Notes: generated by a model from the letters alone, not told the origin. A stretch of 64,000 bases of DNA from Cyanobacteriota bacterium (GCA_019752015.1 JAIEMQ010000016.1:118596-182595); one strand, 5' to 3'; counted from the first letter of the stretch, positions 1 through 8,823 are shown. Translations and numbers: made by a program.

Positions 1-45
1 CCCTGCGATGGCGGATGGATCGGGCATGTTGACTTGTGCTTCCGC

Positions 46-73
46 AAAGGCAAAAGGCAGAAGGCACAAGGCA
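46..73. repeat. Heptamer tandem repeat (AAAGGCA type)
   Basis: Four consecutive 7-bp units (aaaggca, aaaggca, gaaggca, caaggca) lie just beyond the 3' end of the zinc-ribbon gene that stops at 90. The same heptamer recurs at 22111-22145. Nothing else recognisable was seen in positions 1-89. Confidence 0.85.
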
Positions 74-89
74 AAACACAGGAGTCGTC

Positions 90-716
90 TCACAACCTGG
101 CTCCGCAGTTCTTGCAGAACTTCGCATCGGGGTCGTTCTCGGTCTCGCATTCTGCGCAGGACGTTCGGAGAGCGACAGCTTTAGCTGTCGCTGAACCCGC
201 GTTATCGCGTTCATCGTTCGAACGACCAAGTCTTTCCTGAACTTCCTTGGCGATCTGCTCTCGATACCCCCCGCCCGCATCGAGCTGTTTCATCAAGCCG
301 AGCGCGCGGGCGCGCAGGCGGTTCGACATCTCGTCGAAGTCGGCCTTGGCGATCTTCCCCATTGCGAAATCGAACTCGAGCTCTTTAATCGAGCGCAGCA
401 CCAGCGTCTTCTCGCGCTCGAGCGCAACACGTGTGCGGCCGCCGAAGGTGATCGGCGTTTCTGGTTGATCGGACACCAGCGGAGAAAGGATGCGGTACGC
501 GCCGAGACCGACGAAACTCACCGACACGACGGTCAGGCTGAGGATGACGATGTTGGCGGGCGACTGCCCGGTCGCGACGATCACCGTCGCCGTTGCCGCC
601 AGCATTCCTCCCAGCAGAAAGAACTGCCAGGGCTGAAGGAATGGCTCCTCCTCCGCGCGGCGCGCTTCGGAGGACAGGTCCTTGTCGTCAGTCAAGATCG
701 CGGAGTTCGTCGTCAA
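90..716 (-). CDS. Zinc-ribbon membrane protein following ccmF-ccmH
   Basis: A 208-residue protein with two adjacent hydrophobic segments near residues 27-72, a charged helical region, and a C-terminal zinc ribbon of two CxxC pairs (CAEC and CKNC) in the last 25 residues. Its first codons overlap the end of the upstream ccmF-ccmH gene by 29 bp, so it is very likely in the same operon and may assist cytochrome c maturation; that role is inferred from position. The helical part, with the motif LEREKTLVLRSIKELEFD, resembles proteins often found behind ccmH in systems without a classical CcmI. A REP-like palindrome lies inside the gene and encodes the linker just before the zinc ribbon. Confidence 0.75.
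   Translation of the reverse strand: MTTNSAILTDDKDLSSEARRAEEEPFLQPWQFFLLGGMLAATATVIVATGQSPANIVILSLTVVSVSFVGLGAYRILSPLVSDQPETPITFGGRTRVALEREKTLVLRSIKELEFDFAMGKIAKADFDEMSNRLRARALGLMKQLDAGGGYREQIAKEVQERLGRSNDERDNAGSATAKAVALRTSCAECETENDPDAKFCKNCGARL
171..192. repeat. REP-like palindrome inside a coding region
   Basis: A perfect 10-bp inverted repeat (agcgacagct / agctgtcgct) with a 2-nt tt loop. It has the same design as the palindrome at 36059-36080. It lies within the zinc-ribbon gene and encodes part of the linker (around SATAKAVALR) before the CxxC pairs. Confidence 0.7.
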
Positions 717-3156
717 GGCGGGCGGCCATCTCGGGATCTTCGATGCCGGCCGGCATGCCGGCGAGCTGCGGACGGCGCGACCAGCGCATCGCCAGGTAGG
801 CGACCGTCAGGAAGCCGCCGACGCCGATGACAACCGGCATTGCCCACACCACGCGACCCGATCCGCTGTTCGGCGGCTCGCTCAGCACCTGGTTGCCGCC
901 GAACGTCGTGACGTAATAATCGAGGATCTGCGCCTCGCTCTTGCCTTCCTTCAGCATGCCGTCGATCTCGGAGCGCTTGATCGCGCACATGGCGCACGAA
1001 CACTGCCCCATCGGCAAGCGAGAGCAGCCGCCGCACCAGCACGCGAGCTTCTGAGCGATGTCCCGCGACTGCGGTGAGACGAGCTGCAGCCGCGGATCCT
1101 GCCCGGTCTCGACGTGCTGCGCGAACGCGGATCCGCTCGACAACAGGATCGAGAGCAGCAATACCGTTGCGGTGACGGCTTCCGCAGGAAGCTTCGCCAG
1201 CGCGAACGACATCGAGGCCTCCGGCAGCAGCGCAATGCCGGTGCCGATCGCGAGAATGCCGAAGCCAAACCACACCCAGTTGACGAGCGGGTTGATGTGC
1301 ACCTCGACGCTGGCGGTCTGCTCGTCGATCGCAAACGCCGCCATCACGATGTAGAGGTCTTCGGCAAACGTTCGACGAATCGCGACTTCCGTCGTCGGCG
1401 CGTCCTCGTGCTTGCGGAAGTACCACCGCGCCGGCCGCATCTGATCGATCACTTCACCGTTGGCGTTCTTGACCGTGATGTGGCCGGTGATCATCTGCTT
1501 CTGCCCGTCGTCTGTCACGCGCAGCGCGTCGAGATGGATGGTGTAGTCGCCGACGGTCTGCTCTTCACCAGGCTTCAGCAGCATTTGCTGATCGCGGCTG
1601 AAACCCTCTCCGGCAAAGCCGAGGAAGATCAGCACGATGCCGGCGTGGACCACGTAACCGCCGTAGCGCCGCTTGTTGCGCGACACGAGACCGATCATCG
1701 CGGTGACAATGTCGGTGCCGGTCATGCCGCGGCGGACGTTGGCGCCGCGCACCAGTTCCTGGATCAGCGTGCCCGACACGAATGCGGCGAGCGCGAAGCA
1801 AAGGCCCGAGCTCCAGACGCGCACGCCCATCGCCACGACAATGCCCGCGGTGATCAGGCCTGACAGCACCGGCCACATGAACTGGTCTTTGAGGTTCGCC
1901 ACCGTCGACTTGCGCCACGCGAGCAGCGGCCCGACGCCCGTCAGCAGCAGCAGGATGAGACCGATCGGCACCATCCAGCGGTTGAAGAACGGCGGACCAA
2001 CCGTCAGACGCTCGCCGTTGATCGCCTCGGTGATCGTCGGGAACACCGTGGCGAACAGCACGAACAGCGCCGAGAACAACAGGATCCAGTTGTTGGCGAG
2101 GAACGCGGCTTCCTTCGACATCCACGAGTCGAGCTCGTGGCGCGCCTTGAGCAGCGGCAGGCGGTAGATCACCCAACCGAAGCAGAACACGATCGTCGAG
2201 AGCATGAAGCCGACGAAGTAGCGGGCCAGCTGGGGATCCTCACCGAACGCGTGAATCGACTGCACCACGCCCGATCTGGTCAGGAAGGTGCCGACGATCG
2301 TCAGCAGGAACGTGATGATGACGAGCGTGACGTTCCAGACGCGCAGCATGCCGCGCCGCTCCTGGACCATTACCGAATGCAGGAACGCGGTGGCGGTGAA
2401 CCACGGCAGCATGCCGGCGTTCTCGACCGGATCCCATCCCCAGTAGCCGCCCCAGCCGAGCTCTTCGTACGCCCAGATCATGCCGAGCGTGAGGCCGAGC
2501 GACAGGAAGAACCAGGAGAACATCGTCCAGCGGCGAACGGCGCGCAGCCACGAATCATCGAGATGACCCGTGAAGAGCGCCGCCATGCCGAACGCAAATG
2601 GAATGGTCAGCCCGACGAAGCCGAGATACATGGTCGGCGGATGGATCGCCATGTAGAAGTTCTGCAGCAGCGGATTGAGGCCGCGGCCGTCGGTCGGCAA
2701 CTCGGTCAGGTAAGTAGTGAACGGGTTGTTGTGAATCACCATCAGGAAGAGGAAGAACATCTCTACTGATGCGATGACCGCGACCACGTACGGAATCAGC
2801 TCGCGATGCCGCTCGCGATTCACCTTCACCGCCACGGCGCCGAAGATCGACAGCAGGAAGACCCAGAACATCACCGAGCCGTCGAGCCCGCCCCAGTACG
2901 ACGTGATCTTGTAGAAGAGCGGCTGGACGCTGTCGGAGTAACGGCGGACGTAGCGGATCGAATAATCGCCCGCGACGAACGCGTAGATGATCACGCCCGA
3001 CGCCACGGTCATGATCGCGGCGATGGTGTAAAACGCGCCGATGGCGCTTTCAATCAGGCGGGTGTTGCGGCGGCGCGCGCCGGCAACGGCGGCCGCGACC
3101 GTGTAGGCCGCGGTGACGAACGCGATCAGCAGTAAGAGGGCGCCGAGTGAGGCCAT
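688..3156 (-). CDS. ccmF: Cytochrome c maturation CcmF fused to a CcmH-like domain
   Basis: An 822-residue multi-spanning protein. The first 660 or so residues are CcmF, the haem lyase core of Ccm system I, with the tryptophan-rich WWD motif at about residues 228-252 (GWGGYWGWDPVENAG) and conserved periplasmic histidines. After about residue 680 comes a CcmH-like domain with a short cysteine-rich motif (LACWCGGCSRLPMGQCSCAMC) and a final membrane helix near residues 770-790. CcmF attaches haem to apocytochrome c and CcmH reduces the CxxCH thiols, so the fusion would tether both steps. The cysteine motif is richer than the classical CcmH pair. The gene follows ccmE with a 10-bp gap and overlaps the next gene. 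Confidence 0.9.
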   Translation of the reverse strand: MASLGALLLLIAFVTAAYTVAAAVAGARRRNTRLIESAIGAFYTIAAIMTVASGVIIYAFVAGDYSIRYVRRYSDSVQPLFYKITSYWGGLDGSVMFWVFLLSIFGAVAVKVNRERHRELIPYVVAVIASVEMFFLFLMVIHNNPFTTYLTELPTDGRGLNPLLQNFYMAIHPPTMYLGFVGLTIPFAFGMAALFTGHLDDSWLRAVRRWTMFSWFFLSLGLTLGMIWAYEELGWGGYWGWDPVENAGMLPWFTATAFLHSVMVQERRGMLRVWNVTLVIITFLLTIVGTFLTRSGVVQSIHAFGEDPQLARYFVGFMLSTIVFCFGWVIYRLPLLKARHELDSWMSKEAAFLANNWILLFSALFVLFATVFPTITEAINGERLTVGPPFFNRWMVPIGLILLLLTGVGPLLAWRKSTVANLKDQFMWPVLSGLITAGIVVAMGVRVWSSGLCFALAAFVSGTLIQELVRGANVRRGMTGTDIVTAMIGLVSRNKRRYGGYVVHAGIVLIFLGFAGEGFSRDQQMLLKPGEEQTVGDYTIHLDALRVTDDGQKQMITGHITVKNANGEVIDQMRPARWYFRKHEDAPTTEVAIRRTFAEDLYIVMAAFAIDEQTASVEVHINPLVNWVWFGFGILAIGTGIALLPEASMSFALAKLPAEAVTATVLLLSILLSSGSAFAQHVETGQDPRLQLVSPQSRDIAQKLACWCGGCSRLPMGQCSCAMCAIKRSEIDGMLKEGKSEAQILDYYVTTFGGNQVLSEPPNSGSGRVVWAMPVVIGVGGFLTVAYLAMRWSRRPQLAGMPAGIEDPEMAARLDDELRDLD

Positions 3157-3166
3157 GGGCGGCCGC

Positions 3167-3592
3167 CTAGTATTTTCCAGCGGGCGCCGACGTGGCCCCC
3201 GGCTTGGCTTCGTACTTCGACGGGCACTTCGCCATCACGCCGTTAGGCTGCACTTTGAAGCCGTCAGCGGAGAGCGTGCCTTTGAGCACGACTTCGGATT
3301 CGCTTTTGAACGTGTCGGGCATCACGCCGGTGTAAGTGGCGCTCACGATCTTGCCGTTACTCTGCACCTGGAACCAGTGGTCGAGGGTGTTGGGCTTGCG
3401 GGCCCACGAGTTGGGCACGACGAAGCCATGCATCTGCAGCTTCTTGCCGTACCACTGATCGGGCTGCGTCATCACTTCGTCGACGTGCTTGTAGTACTCG
3501 GTGCCCTCGGCAAGGGTCGTGTAGAGCAGACCGCCGAAGGTCAGGGCGAGCACCAGACTCGTGAGACCGATCTTCAAGCCTTTGTTTTTCAT
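3167..3592 (-). CDS. ccmE: CcmE haem chaperone, cysteine (CxxxY) variant
   Basis: A 141-residue protein with one N-terminal membrane anchor (residues 7-27) followed by the periplasmic OB-fold of CcmE, which carries haem from CcmC to CcmF. In the classical protein a histidine in an HxxxY motif binds haem covalently. Here the equivalent position is cysteine (C123, with P-S-K-Y127), giving CxxxY as in the CcmE variants known from Desulfovibrio and archaea. The surrounding fold (MHGFVVPNSW, VSATYTGVMPDTF) fits CcmE. The gene starts 10 bp after maf on the same strand and precedes ccmF-ccmH by 10 bp. Confidence 0.9.
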   Translation of the reverse strand: MKNKGLKIGLTSLVLALTFGGLLYTTLAEGTEYYKHVDEVMTQPDQWYGKKLQMHGFVVPNSWARKPNTLDHWFQVQSNGKIVSATYTGVMPDTFKSESEVVLKGTLSADGFKVQPNGVMAKCPSKYEAKPGATSAPAGKY

Positions 3593-3602
3593 AATGTGGG
3601 AG

Positions 3603-4154
3603 TTAACCCTCGCTCAGGATACTACTGACCAGAGCGACCGGCAACCCTACAACGTTGCTGTACGAGCCCTCGATGCGCGGGATAAAACGCGACGCAAACC
3701 CCTGGATTGCATAGGCGCCGGCGCGATCCACCGGCTCCCCTGTCGCGACGTACCACGAGATGTCTTCGTCTGTCATTGCCGCGAACCACACGCGCGTCGT
3801 GTCGACCGCCGAACGAGCGCCCGCGGCGCTCACGAGCGCGACGCCGGTGTGAACCTCGTGAGGCCGGCCGTTGAGGAGGCGCAACATGCGTAACGCGTCC
3901 GCCTCATCAACGGGCTTGCCGAGAATCTCACCGTCGATCGTGACCGTCGTGTCGGCGCCAAGTACGCGCGCGTCGGGACGCAACGCGAACACGGCGCGCG
4001 CTTTCTCGATCGCGAGCCGCTCGACGTATTTGGCGGGCGCCTCGTTGGCGTGGGGAGTTTCGTCGATGTCCGCCGCCAGCACCTCGAACGAGATGCCGGC
4101 GGCCTTGAGCAATGCCGATCGCCGCGGCGAGCGGCTGGCGAGGATTAACTGCAC
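3603..4154 (-). CDS. maf: Maf-type nucleoside triphosphate pyrophosphatase
   Basis: A 183-residue Maf/Ham1-fold protein starting with [10 protein letters not shown], the phosphate-binding loop of the family, with LGADTTV and GKPVDEADA in the middle and [10 protein letters not shown] near the C-terminus. Maf proteins hydrolyse non-canonical or canonical NTPs, mainly dTTP/UTP in the YhdE type, and act as house-cleaning enzymes. The GTG start (4154-4152) lies in the last copy of a 122-bp tandem repeat, so any leader would be made of repeat sequence. It probably runs on into ccmE. Confidence 0.92.
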   Translation of the reverse strand: MQLILASRSPRRSALLKAAGISFEVLAADIDETPHANEAPAKYVERLAIEKARAVFALRPDARVLGADTTVTIDGEILGKPVDEADALRMLRLLNGRPHEVHTGVALVSAAGARSAVDTTRVWFAAMTDEDISWYVATGEPVDRAGAYAIQGFASRFIPRIEGSYSNVVGLPVALVSSILSEG

Positions 4155-4272
4155 CCAGGCACCTCAGGCACCCAGGCACCCGGCACCCAGGCACCCGGCA
4201 CCCAGGCACCCGGCACCCAGGCACCCGGCACCCAGGCACCCAGGCACCCAGGCACCCAGGCACCCAGGCACC
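4151..4272. repeat. GGCACCC tandem array between maf and the FG-GAP gene
   Basis: About 122 bp made of alternating 8-bp (aggcaccc) and 7-bp (ggcaccc) units: four copies of the 15-bp pair, then about five copies of the 8-bp unit. The array fills the whole gap between the two genes, touching the maf start codon on one side and the FG-GAP stop codon on the other. Confidence 0.95.
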
Positions 4273-5516
4273 TATTTCCCTTTGTTCTCGTACCAGCGAA
4301 CGACGCCGCTGGCACCACCGCACACCAGATCGTTCCTCTTGTCCTTGTTGATGTCGACACCGACGCAACTGTTCATGCCGAGCTTGTCCTCGAGGCGGAG
4401 GTACTGCCACTCACCTTTCGCCGCATCGTCCGGCGCGAAGAACACATGGACTCCGCCCGTCGGCGCGTTGGGGTTGTTCTGCGTCGCGCCGCGCGCGTTG
4501 TCGTTGGCCACGATGTCGTCACGGCCGTCGCCGTTCAGATCGACGACGGCGATCTCGTGGCCGGAGGCGATCTTGTCGAAGATCACGCGACGGGTAAAGT
4601 TGGTCCCGCTGCCGGTATAGATGACAACTTCGTTACCGTGCCACGGCTCAACGGAAGCGAAGAAGCGCCGGCCGTCCTGCATGCCGACGCCGACATCGCT
4701 CGCGCCGAGACGCGGCGCCTTCTCTTCATGCCCCTTCGACAGCACCACCTTCTCGAACTTCATGTTCTCGCCGCTGCCGGTGGCGCGATACATGACAATG
4801 CCCTCGAAGCTCGCGACGAGGATCTGTTCGCGATTGCCGCTGTCCCATTTCACCGGGCGCACGCGGTGGATGATGCCCGGCACTGAATCGGTCATCGTGT
4901 GGCGTTTCCACCCACCCTGGTCGTACCAGAACACCGGCGCCTTATCCTGATCGTAGGTGGGCGCAAGGCTGCCGGCGCCGATGAGCGGCGCGTTGATCAG
5001 TTCTTTCTTGCCGTCGCCATCGAGGTCCGCCCACACGATGTGATGCGACGTGGGGAACGTGTCGAACTTCTCCGCCTTCCACGGCTGGCCTGGCCCGGAC
5101 GATCGCGCGATCCAGTTGACGCCCTCGCTCTTCGCCGCCTGCATGGCGAACGAGCTCTGGAACGCAAGCTCGGGAATGCCGTCGCCGTTGATGTCGGCCG
5201 GCGCCTGGTTCACGATCTGCATCGTGTCCGACACGATGACGTGGCGCTCCCATGCCGGATTTTCGTACCAGGCGAGGTCCCGCGCGCCGAGCGAGTTGGC
5301 GATCACGTCGAGCTTGCCGTCGTTGTTGAAGTCCGCGGTGTTCACCGCATATGCACCCGGCAGCTTCGGGTCGATGTCATGCGCTTCGAACTTGACCGGA
5401 CCCGCGGCCGGTGCACCCGATAGTGTGACGACCACCAACGCGAATCCGATTCCAGTTACGGCGAGCTTGCCCTGAGCGAGCGCCAGCGAGTCGAAGGGTT
5501 TCATGCGGGGAATCAT
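4272..5516 (-). CDS. Exported FG-GAP/VCBS repeat protein
   Basis: A 414-residue protein with an N-terminal signal sequence (hydrophobic stretch around residues 17-36, then GAPAAG) and several FG-GAP/VCBS blades. The blades carry calcium-binding loops such as DFNNDGKLD, DINGDGIPE, DLDGDGKKE, DLNGDGRDD and DINKDKRND. This makes an integrin-like beta-propeller in the periplasm or on the cell surface; no enzymatic motif was seen. An inner start at residue 5 (5504) is possible. The stop codon abuts the tandem array at 4151-4272. The gene is divergent from the DciA-like gene with 17 bp between the starts. Confidence 0.85.
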   Translation of the reverse strand: MIPRMKPFDSLALAQGKLAVTGIGFALVVVTLSGAPAAGPVKFEAHDIDPKLPGAYAVNTADFNNDGKLDVIANSLGARDLAWYENPAWERHVIVSDTMQIVNQAPADINGDGIPELAFQSSFAMQAAKSEGVNWIARSSGPGQPWKAEKFDTFPTSHHIVWADLDGDGKKELINAPLIGAGSLAPTYDQDKAPVFWYDQGGWKRHTMTDSVPGIIHRVRPVKWDSGNREQILVASFEGIVMYRATGSGENMKFEKVVLSKGHEEKAPRLGASDVGVGMQDGRRFFASVEPWHGNEVVIYTGSGTNFTRRVIFDKIASGHEIAVVDLNGDGRDDIVANDNARGATQNNPNAPTGGVHVFFAPDDAAKGEWQYLRLEDKLGMNSCVGVDINKDKRNDLVCGGASGVVRWYENKGK

Positions 5517-5520
5517 CTGC

Positions 5521-5526
5521 TACGAT
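5521..5526 (+). promoter_or_regulatory. -10-like hexamer TACGAT, 7 bp before GTG start
   Basis: TACGAT ends 7 bp before the GTG of the DciA-like gene, leaving no room for a Shine-Dalgarno. It fits the leaderless pattern seen at other first genes in the window. Confidence 0.45.
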
Positions 5527-5533
5527 CGAACCC

Positions 5534-5815
5534 GTGATCAAGGCCAATCAGGTCATGCCCGCCGTGGTGGCGGACGTCATCCGCAAGGCGCCTCTCACCG
5601 ACGAAAAGGTCGCGTTCGCGTGGCGGCTGGCGGTCGGTCCGGCCGTTGCCAAAGCAACGACCGTTCGGCTGGCGGCGGATGGAACGTTGTATGTGAGCGC
5701 GGAATCCAAAGCATGGGTGGATTCCATCCGCGCGTCGGTCGGCCTGATCCGATCGAGACTCGCCCACTTCCTGGGTGACGACGCGGTCAAGAGGATGTCT
5801 TACGACGATGCGTAG
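5534..5815 (+). CDS. DciA-like (DUF721) protein
   Basis: A 93-residue protein matching the DUF721/DciA pattern, including [19 protein letters not shown] followed by the hydrophobic pattern [16 protein letters not shown]. DciA proteins help load the replicative DnaB helicase in bacteria lacking DnaC. This copy consists of little more than the DUF721 core. The start is GTG. Its end overlaps the thiolase start by 8 bp, so translation of the two is probably coupled although the functions are unrelated. Assignment rests on the short motif and length. Confidence 0.65.
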   Translation: MIKANQVMPAVVADVIRKAPLTDEKVAFAWRLAVGPAVAKATTVRLAADGTLYVSAESKAWVDSIRASVGLIRSRLAHFLGDDAVKRMSYDDA

Positions 5816-6989
5816 CGCGTTCATTGTCAGTGCGGTCCGTATTCCGACCGGAAGATTTCTCGGCACGCTGAAGGACTTCGCCGCGCCCGAGCTTGGCGCG
5901 ATGGTCGTGCGCGAGGCCGTCGCGCGCGCCGGCATCGATCCCGCGATCGTCGACGAATGCATCATGGGCAACGTGGTGTCGGGCGGCGTCGGGCAGGCAC
6001 CGGCGCGACAGGCCGCGCTCAAGGGCGGCTTGAAGGATCACGTCGCGGCCCTCACCATCAACAAGGTGTGTGGATCGGGTCTCAAGGCAGTGATGCTGGC
6101 GCAGCAAGGCATCCAGACCGGCGACATCGACATTGCGGTCGCGGGCGGCATGGAGTCGATGAGCAACTGTCCGTACATCATCCCGAAGGTGCGCGAAGGC
6201 TTGCGCATGGGTCACGGCTCGGTCATCGATCTGATGATTCACGACGGGCTGTGGTGCCCGTTCGAGAACTGGCACATGGGCAACGCCGGCGAGACGGTGG
6301 CGGACACCTACAAGGTCACGCGCGATCAGCAGGATCAGTATTCAGTCGAGAGCCACAAGAAGGCCGCGGCGGCGCAGGCTGCCGGGAAATTCAATGCCGA
6401 GATTCTTCCGGTCACGATCCCTCAGAAGAAGGGCGAGCCGATCATCTTCAACAAGGATGAATCGGTGCGCGGCGATACCACGCCGGACGCGTTGCGCGCC
6501 CTGAAGCCCGCCTTCAAGAAGGATGGCTCGGTGACCGCCGGCAACGCGCCGCCGGTGAACGACGGCGCGGCCGCGCTCGTCGTGATGGCGGAAGACAAGA
6601 TGAAGTCGCTGAACGCGACGCCGATGGCTCGCATTGTCGCGCAAGCCACGAGCGGCCTGGCGCCGAAGATGCTGCTGATGACACCGGTCGAAGCCACGCG
6701 CAGGGTCCTGAAGAAGGCGGGCTGGTCGATGAACGACGTCGACTTGCTCGAGCTCAACGAAGCGTTCGCGGTGCAGGCTGTTGCGGTCGGCAACGAGCTT
6801 GGCCTCGACATGAACAAGGTGAACGTCAACGGCGGCGCTGTCGCGCTCGGCCATCCGATCGGCGCATCCGGCGCTCGCATCCTGACGACGTTGATCTATG
6901 CGCTGAAGGAACGCGGATTGAAGCGCGGTATCGCTACGCTGTGCCTGGGCGGCGGGAACGGCGTCGCGCTCGCCATCGAAATGGTCTGA
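5808..6989 (+). CDS. Acetyl-CoA C-acyltransferase (thiolase)
   Basis: A 393-residue thiolase II. It has the nucleophilic cysteine at about residue 88 (NKVCGSG), the [10 protein letters not shown] histidine near 349 and the catalytic CLGGGNG cysteine near 379. It condenses two acetyl-CoA, or cleaves 3-ketoacyl-CoA, in the cytoplasm. The chosen ATG gives the family N-terminus [16 protein letters not shown]; a start 11 codons earlier would add residues with no homology. The ATG sits within ATGCGTAG, overlapping the DciA stop. No acyl-CoA dehydrogenase or hydroxyacyl dehydrogenase is adjacent, so catabolic or biosynthetic use cannot be decided here. Confidence 0.93.
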   Translation: MRSAFIVSAVRIPTGRFLGTLKDFAAPELGAMVVREAVARAGIDPAIVDECIMGNVVSGGVGQAPARQAALKGGLKDHVAALTINKVCGSGLKAVMLAQQGIQTGDIDIAVAGGMESMSNCPYIIPKVREGLRMGHGSVIDLMIHDGLWCPFENWHMGNAGETVADTYKVTRDQQDQYSVESHKKAAAAQAAGKFNAEILPVTIPQKKGEPIIFNKDESVRGDTTPDALRALKPAFKKDGSVTAGNAPPVNDGAAALVVMAEDKMKSLNATPMARIVAQATSGLAPKMLLMTPVEATRRVLKKAGWSMNDVDLLELNEAFAVQAVAVGNELGLDMNKVNVNGGAVALGHPIGASGARILTTLIYALKERGLKRGIATLCLGGGNGVALAIEMV

Positions 6990-6997
6990 TCCGCCGC

Positions 6998-7611
6998 ATG
7001 ACCAAGATCGGCCGCAACGATTCTGTCGGTGTGGCAGCGGCAAGAAATACAAGCACTGCTGCCTTGATCGGCCGCAGACCGCCACCGGCATCACTCCGAC
7101 GCATCGAACGACCGCGTTCGAAGCGCTCCTGAAATATTCCCGTCGCGAACCATTCGACGCGATCGTCGCACACGCCGCGGTCGGCTGGGCGGGACTGGCA
7201 ACCGATAATCCGGGTGAAGCGCTGCAACTTGCGGTTGTACCAAGTCTTGACGGTGCAGCGCGGCGCGGACAGCGGCGGTTGGAAGAGATCCCCGGACCGC
7301 TCGCGGTGCGTCGTGAGGAGCACCGGGAACTCGCGCATCAGGAGGTCTCGATGGCGGGTTCGCCAGCCGGAACGCTCGATCCGTGCGCCATTCCGGAGTT
7401 ACAGTCCTGGCTGCTGGAACAGGACCGCAAGTGGCTCGACACCGGCATCCCGGCGCTCGATGGCCAGACGCCGCGCCAGGCCGCTGCGATCGCCGGCTCC
7501 GCCCGCGGCTGCGCGCATTGTTGATCCACATCGAGAATCAGGAAGCCCGGATGGGCGGCTCAGGCCGCGACCAACGATGGATTTGGAAAGCTCGGGCTAC
7601 GGCGGCCATGA
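6998..7611 (+). pseudogene. Decayed SEC-C motif protein with antitoxin-like C-terminus
   Basis: An ATG at 6998 begins MTKIGRND, the classic lead-in to a SEC-C zinc motif. The motif itself (CRCGSGKKYKHCC) is in another frame from 7024, implying loss of one base near 7022. That frame stays open to a TGA at 7522 and ends with WLDTGIPALDGQTPRQAAA. The conserved continuation LRALLIHIENQEAR then lies in a third frame from about 7508, and the expected WxW...LGL tail needs one more shift near 7590 before the TGA at 7609. So there are at least three frameshifts in about 600 bp. Intact relatives pair SEC-C with an MbcA/ParS-like C-terminal region. No product is expected. Confidence 0.75.
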
Positions 7612-7635
7612 TCCGCCGGCTGGTGCGGCGTCCGT

Positions 7636-8157
7636 TCACAGCAACCGGTCGAGAATGGCTGGCGGCACCTGGCCGCGGAGATGCGGAAACGATTCGAGGA
7701 TCCGCGCGATGTCGGCCAGATCCTTCTGCCGCTTGCTGCCGCGGCGAGTGGCATCTTCAGCCGCCCACACCTTGCCGCGCAAAACATCCTCCACCATGGC
7801 GACGGGCAGATTGAGACCCAGCACCGATCGAGTCGATGCGCCCGCCACAAAAGCGTCGTAGCGCGGATCCGTCTGCAGTTGGATGCGTAGATCCGACCCG
7901 CTCTGGGAGATGTTGATGCTGTGAGGGAAGGTCTCCACCGTCAACGTTTCCGGCAGTGCCGCGAGTAACTTTCTCAAATCGATCGCGGCGACCGCGACAT
8001 CGAGATCGAGGCTGACCACCGGTTCGACGTAGGCGTTGACAGCCTGGCCGCCGATGACGCAGAAACGTACCGACTCGCGGCGAAGAATCGCGAGAAACTG
8101 ATCGAGCAGATCAACGTGATCGGCAGTCACGATCCTGAGAAACGCGCGCGAGCGCAT
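7636..8157 (-). CDS. Nucleotidyltransferase-fold protein
   Basis: A 173-residue protein with the nucleotidyltransferase signature: a GG motif (VIGGQAVNAY) followed by DLDVAV, whose two aspartates would bind metal. The C-terminal part, KRQKDLADIARIL, is typical of stand-alone NTase proteins of the MenA/AbiEii-like type. It could be the toxin-like half of a toxin-antitoxin or abortive-infection pair, but no antitoxin is adjacent, so the role is open. The start at 8157 is preferred because upstream residues overlap the YdjM-like gene. It follows that gene by 11 bp and is convergent with the SEC-C remnant. Confidence 0.7.
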   Translation of the reverse strand: MRSRAFLRIVTADHVDLLDQFLAILRRESVRFCVIGGQAVNAYVEPVVSLDLDVAVAAIDLRKLLAALPETLTVETFPHSINISQSGSDLRIQLQTDPRYDAFVAGASTRSVLGLNLPVAMVEDVLRGKVWAAEDATRRGSKRQKDLADIARILESFPHLRGQVPPAILDRLL

Positions 8158-8168
8158 GGCACAGAGTA

Positions 8169-8651
8169 TCAGCTTTGGGGACGATCGGCGCGCCGCCGCC
8201 GGAGCCACAGGACGGCGGCGGGCGGCCCAAGAATCGCTATCTCCATAGCCACCGCCCACGCGTTGTGCGTGAAGAAGTTGTCCAGCCAGTAGCGCCTCGA
8301 GATCGCGTCGAACACGAACGCGTCGGCGAAATAGAAATTCGAATTGAGCGGCCACAACGCCATCACACCGAGTGGTGGCGTGTCGTCGGATCCCAGCCAG
8401 TCAAACAGGATGTGCGTCGCCCACGACAGCGTCACGGCGATGGCGAGCCGCGGGCTGCGTTTCCATGCGAGCACGATCAGACCCGTGAGGATCGCGGCGC
8501 CGAGGCTGTGCGTCTCACGGTTGTGTCCTCCCCACGCGAAGTCGACGTCCGGCAGCACGCCGGCCACGGCGCAAAGGATCAGGGCTGAGGGGGCGAGGAC
8601 TTCGCCAACGATCAGGCCACCCAGCGCGTGGCCAACGGGACTGGGCACCAC
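8169..8651 (-). CDS. YdjM/DUF457-type membrane-bound metal-dependent hydrolase
   Basis: A 160-residue protein with about four hydrophobic segments and the DUF457/YdjM motifs PSPVGHALGG at the N-terminus, LPDVDF, and HNRETHSLG followed by SWATHILFDWLG. The histidines and aspartates form the putative metal site of this inner-membrane hydrolase family; in enterobacteria ydjM is LexA-controlled. Here the gene lies about 200 bp upstream of recA, on the opposite strand, but no shared operator was recognised. The start is GTG at 8651 or the next GTG three bases downstream. Confidence 0.8.
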   Translation of the reverse strand: MVPSPVGHALGGLIVGEVLAPSALILCAVAGVLPDVDFAWGGHNRETHSLGAAILTGLIVLAWKRSPRLAIAVTLSWATHILFDWLGSDDTPPLGVMALWPLNSNFYFADAFVFDAISRRYWLDNFFTHNAWAVAMEIAILGPPAAVLWLRRRRADRPQS

Positions 8652-8757
8652 CCACCGTACGCAGTTTTGACGGTGCCGGTCAAACGATGACGCCTCAAAA
8701 CCTGCGATCTTGGCCCGAAAGAGGCGAAAGTGGTCAATTCCCCTAAAGTGCTGAAAA

Positions 8758-8823
8758 CAGGCGTGAACTCACCTGTCACTGCACGGATTTACGCTTGACT
8801 TTCGCTTGGCTCGTTTCTAGGAT
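8758..8823 (+). promoter_or_regulatory. recA promoter region
   Basis: A good sigma-70-like promoter: TTGACT at 8795-8800, a 17-bp spacer, and TAGGAT at 8818-8823. This places the transcript start near 8830, with AAAGGA as Shine-Dalgarno before the ATG at 8852. Just upstream of the -35, 8758-8775 holds an imperfect palindrome with GTGAACTCAC at its core that could be an SOS operator. The remaining gap from 8652 shows nothing further. Confidence 0.65.

Noticed and set aside
4151..4272. Regular repeats that might suggest a CRISPR array
   Set aside because: Units are 7-8 bp and directly adjacent, with no unique spacers and no cas genes nearby.
8758..8775. SOS (LexA) box upstream of recA
   Set aside because: The palindrome is imperfect and does not match a LexA consensus I know; kept only as a note within the promoter entry.
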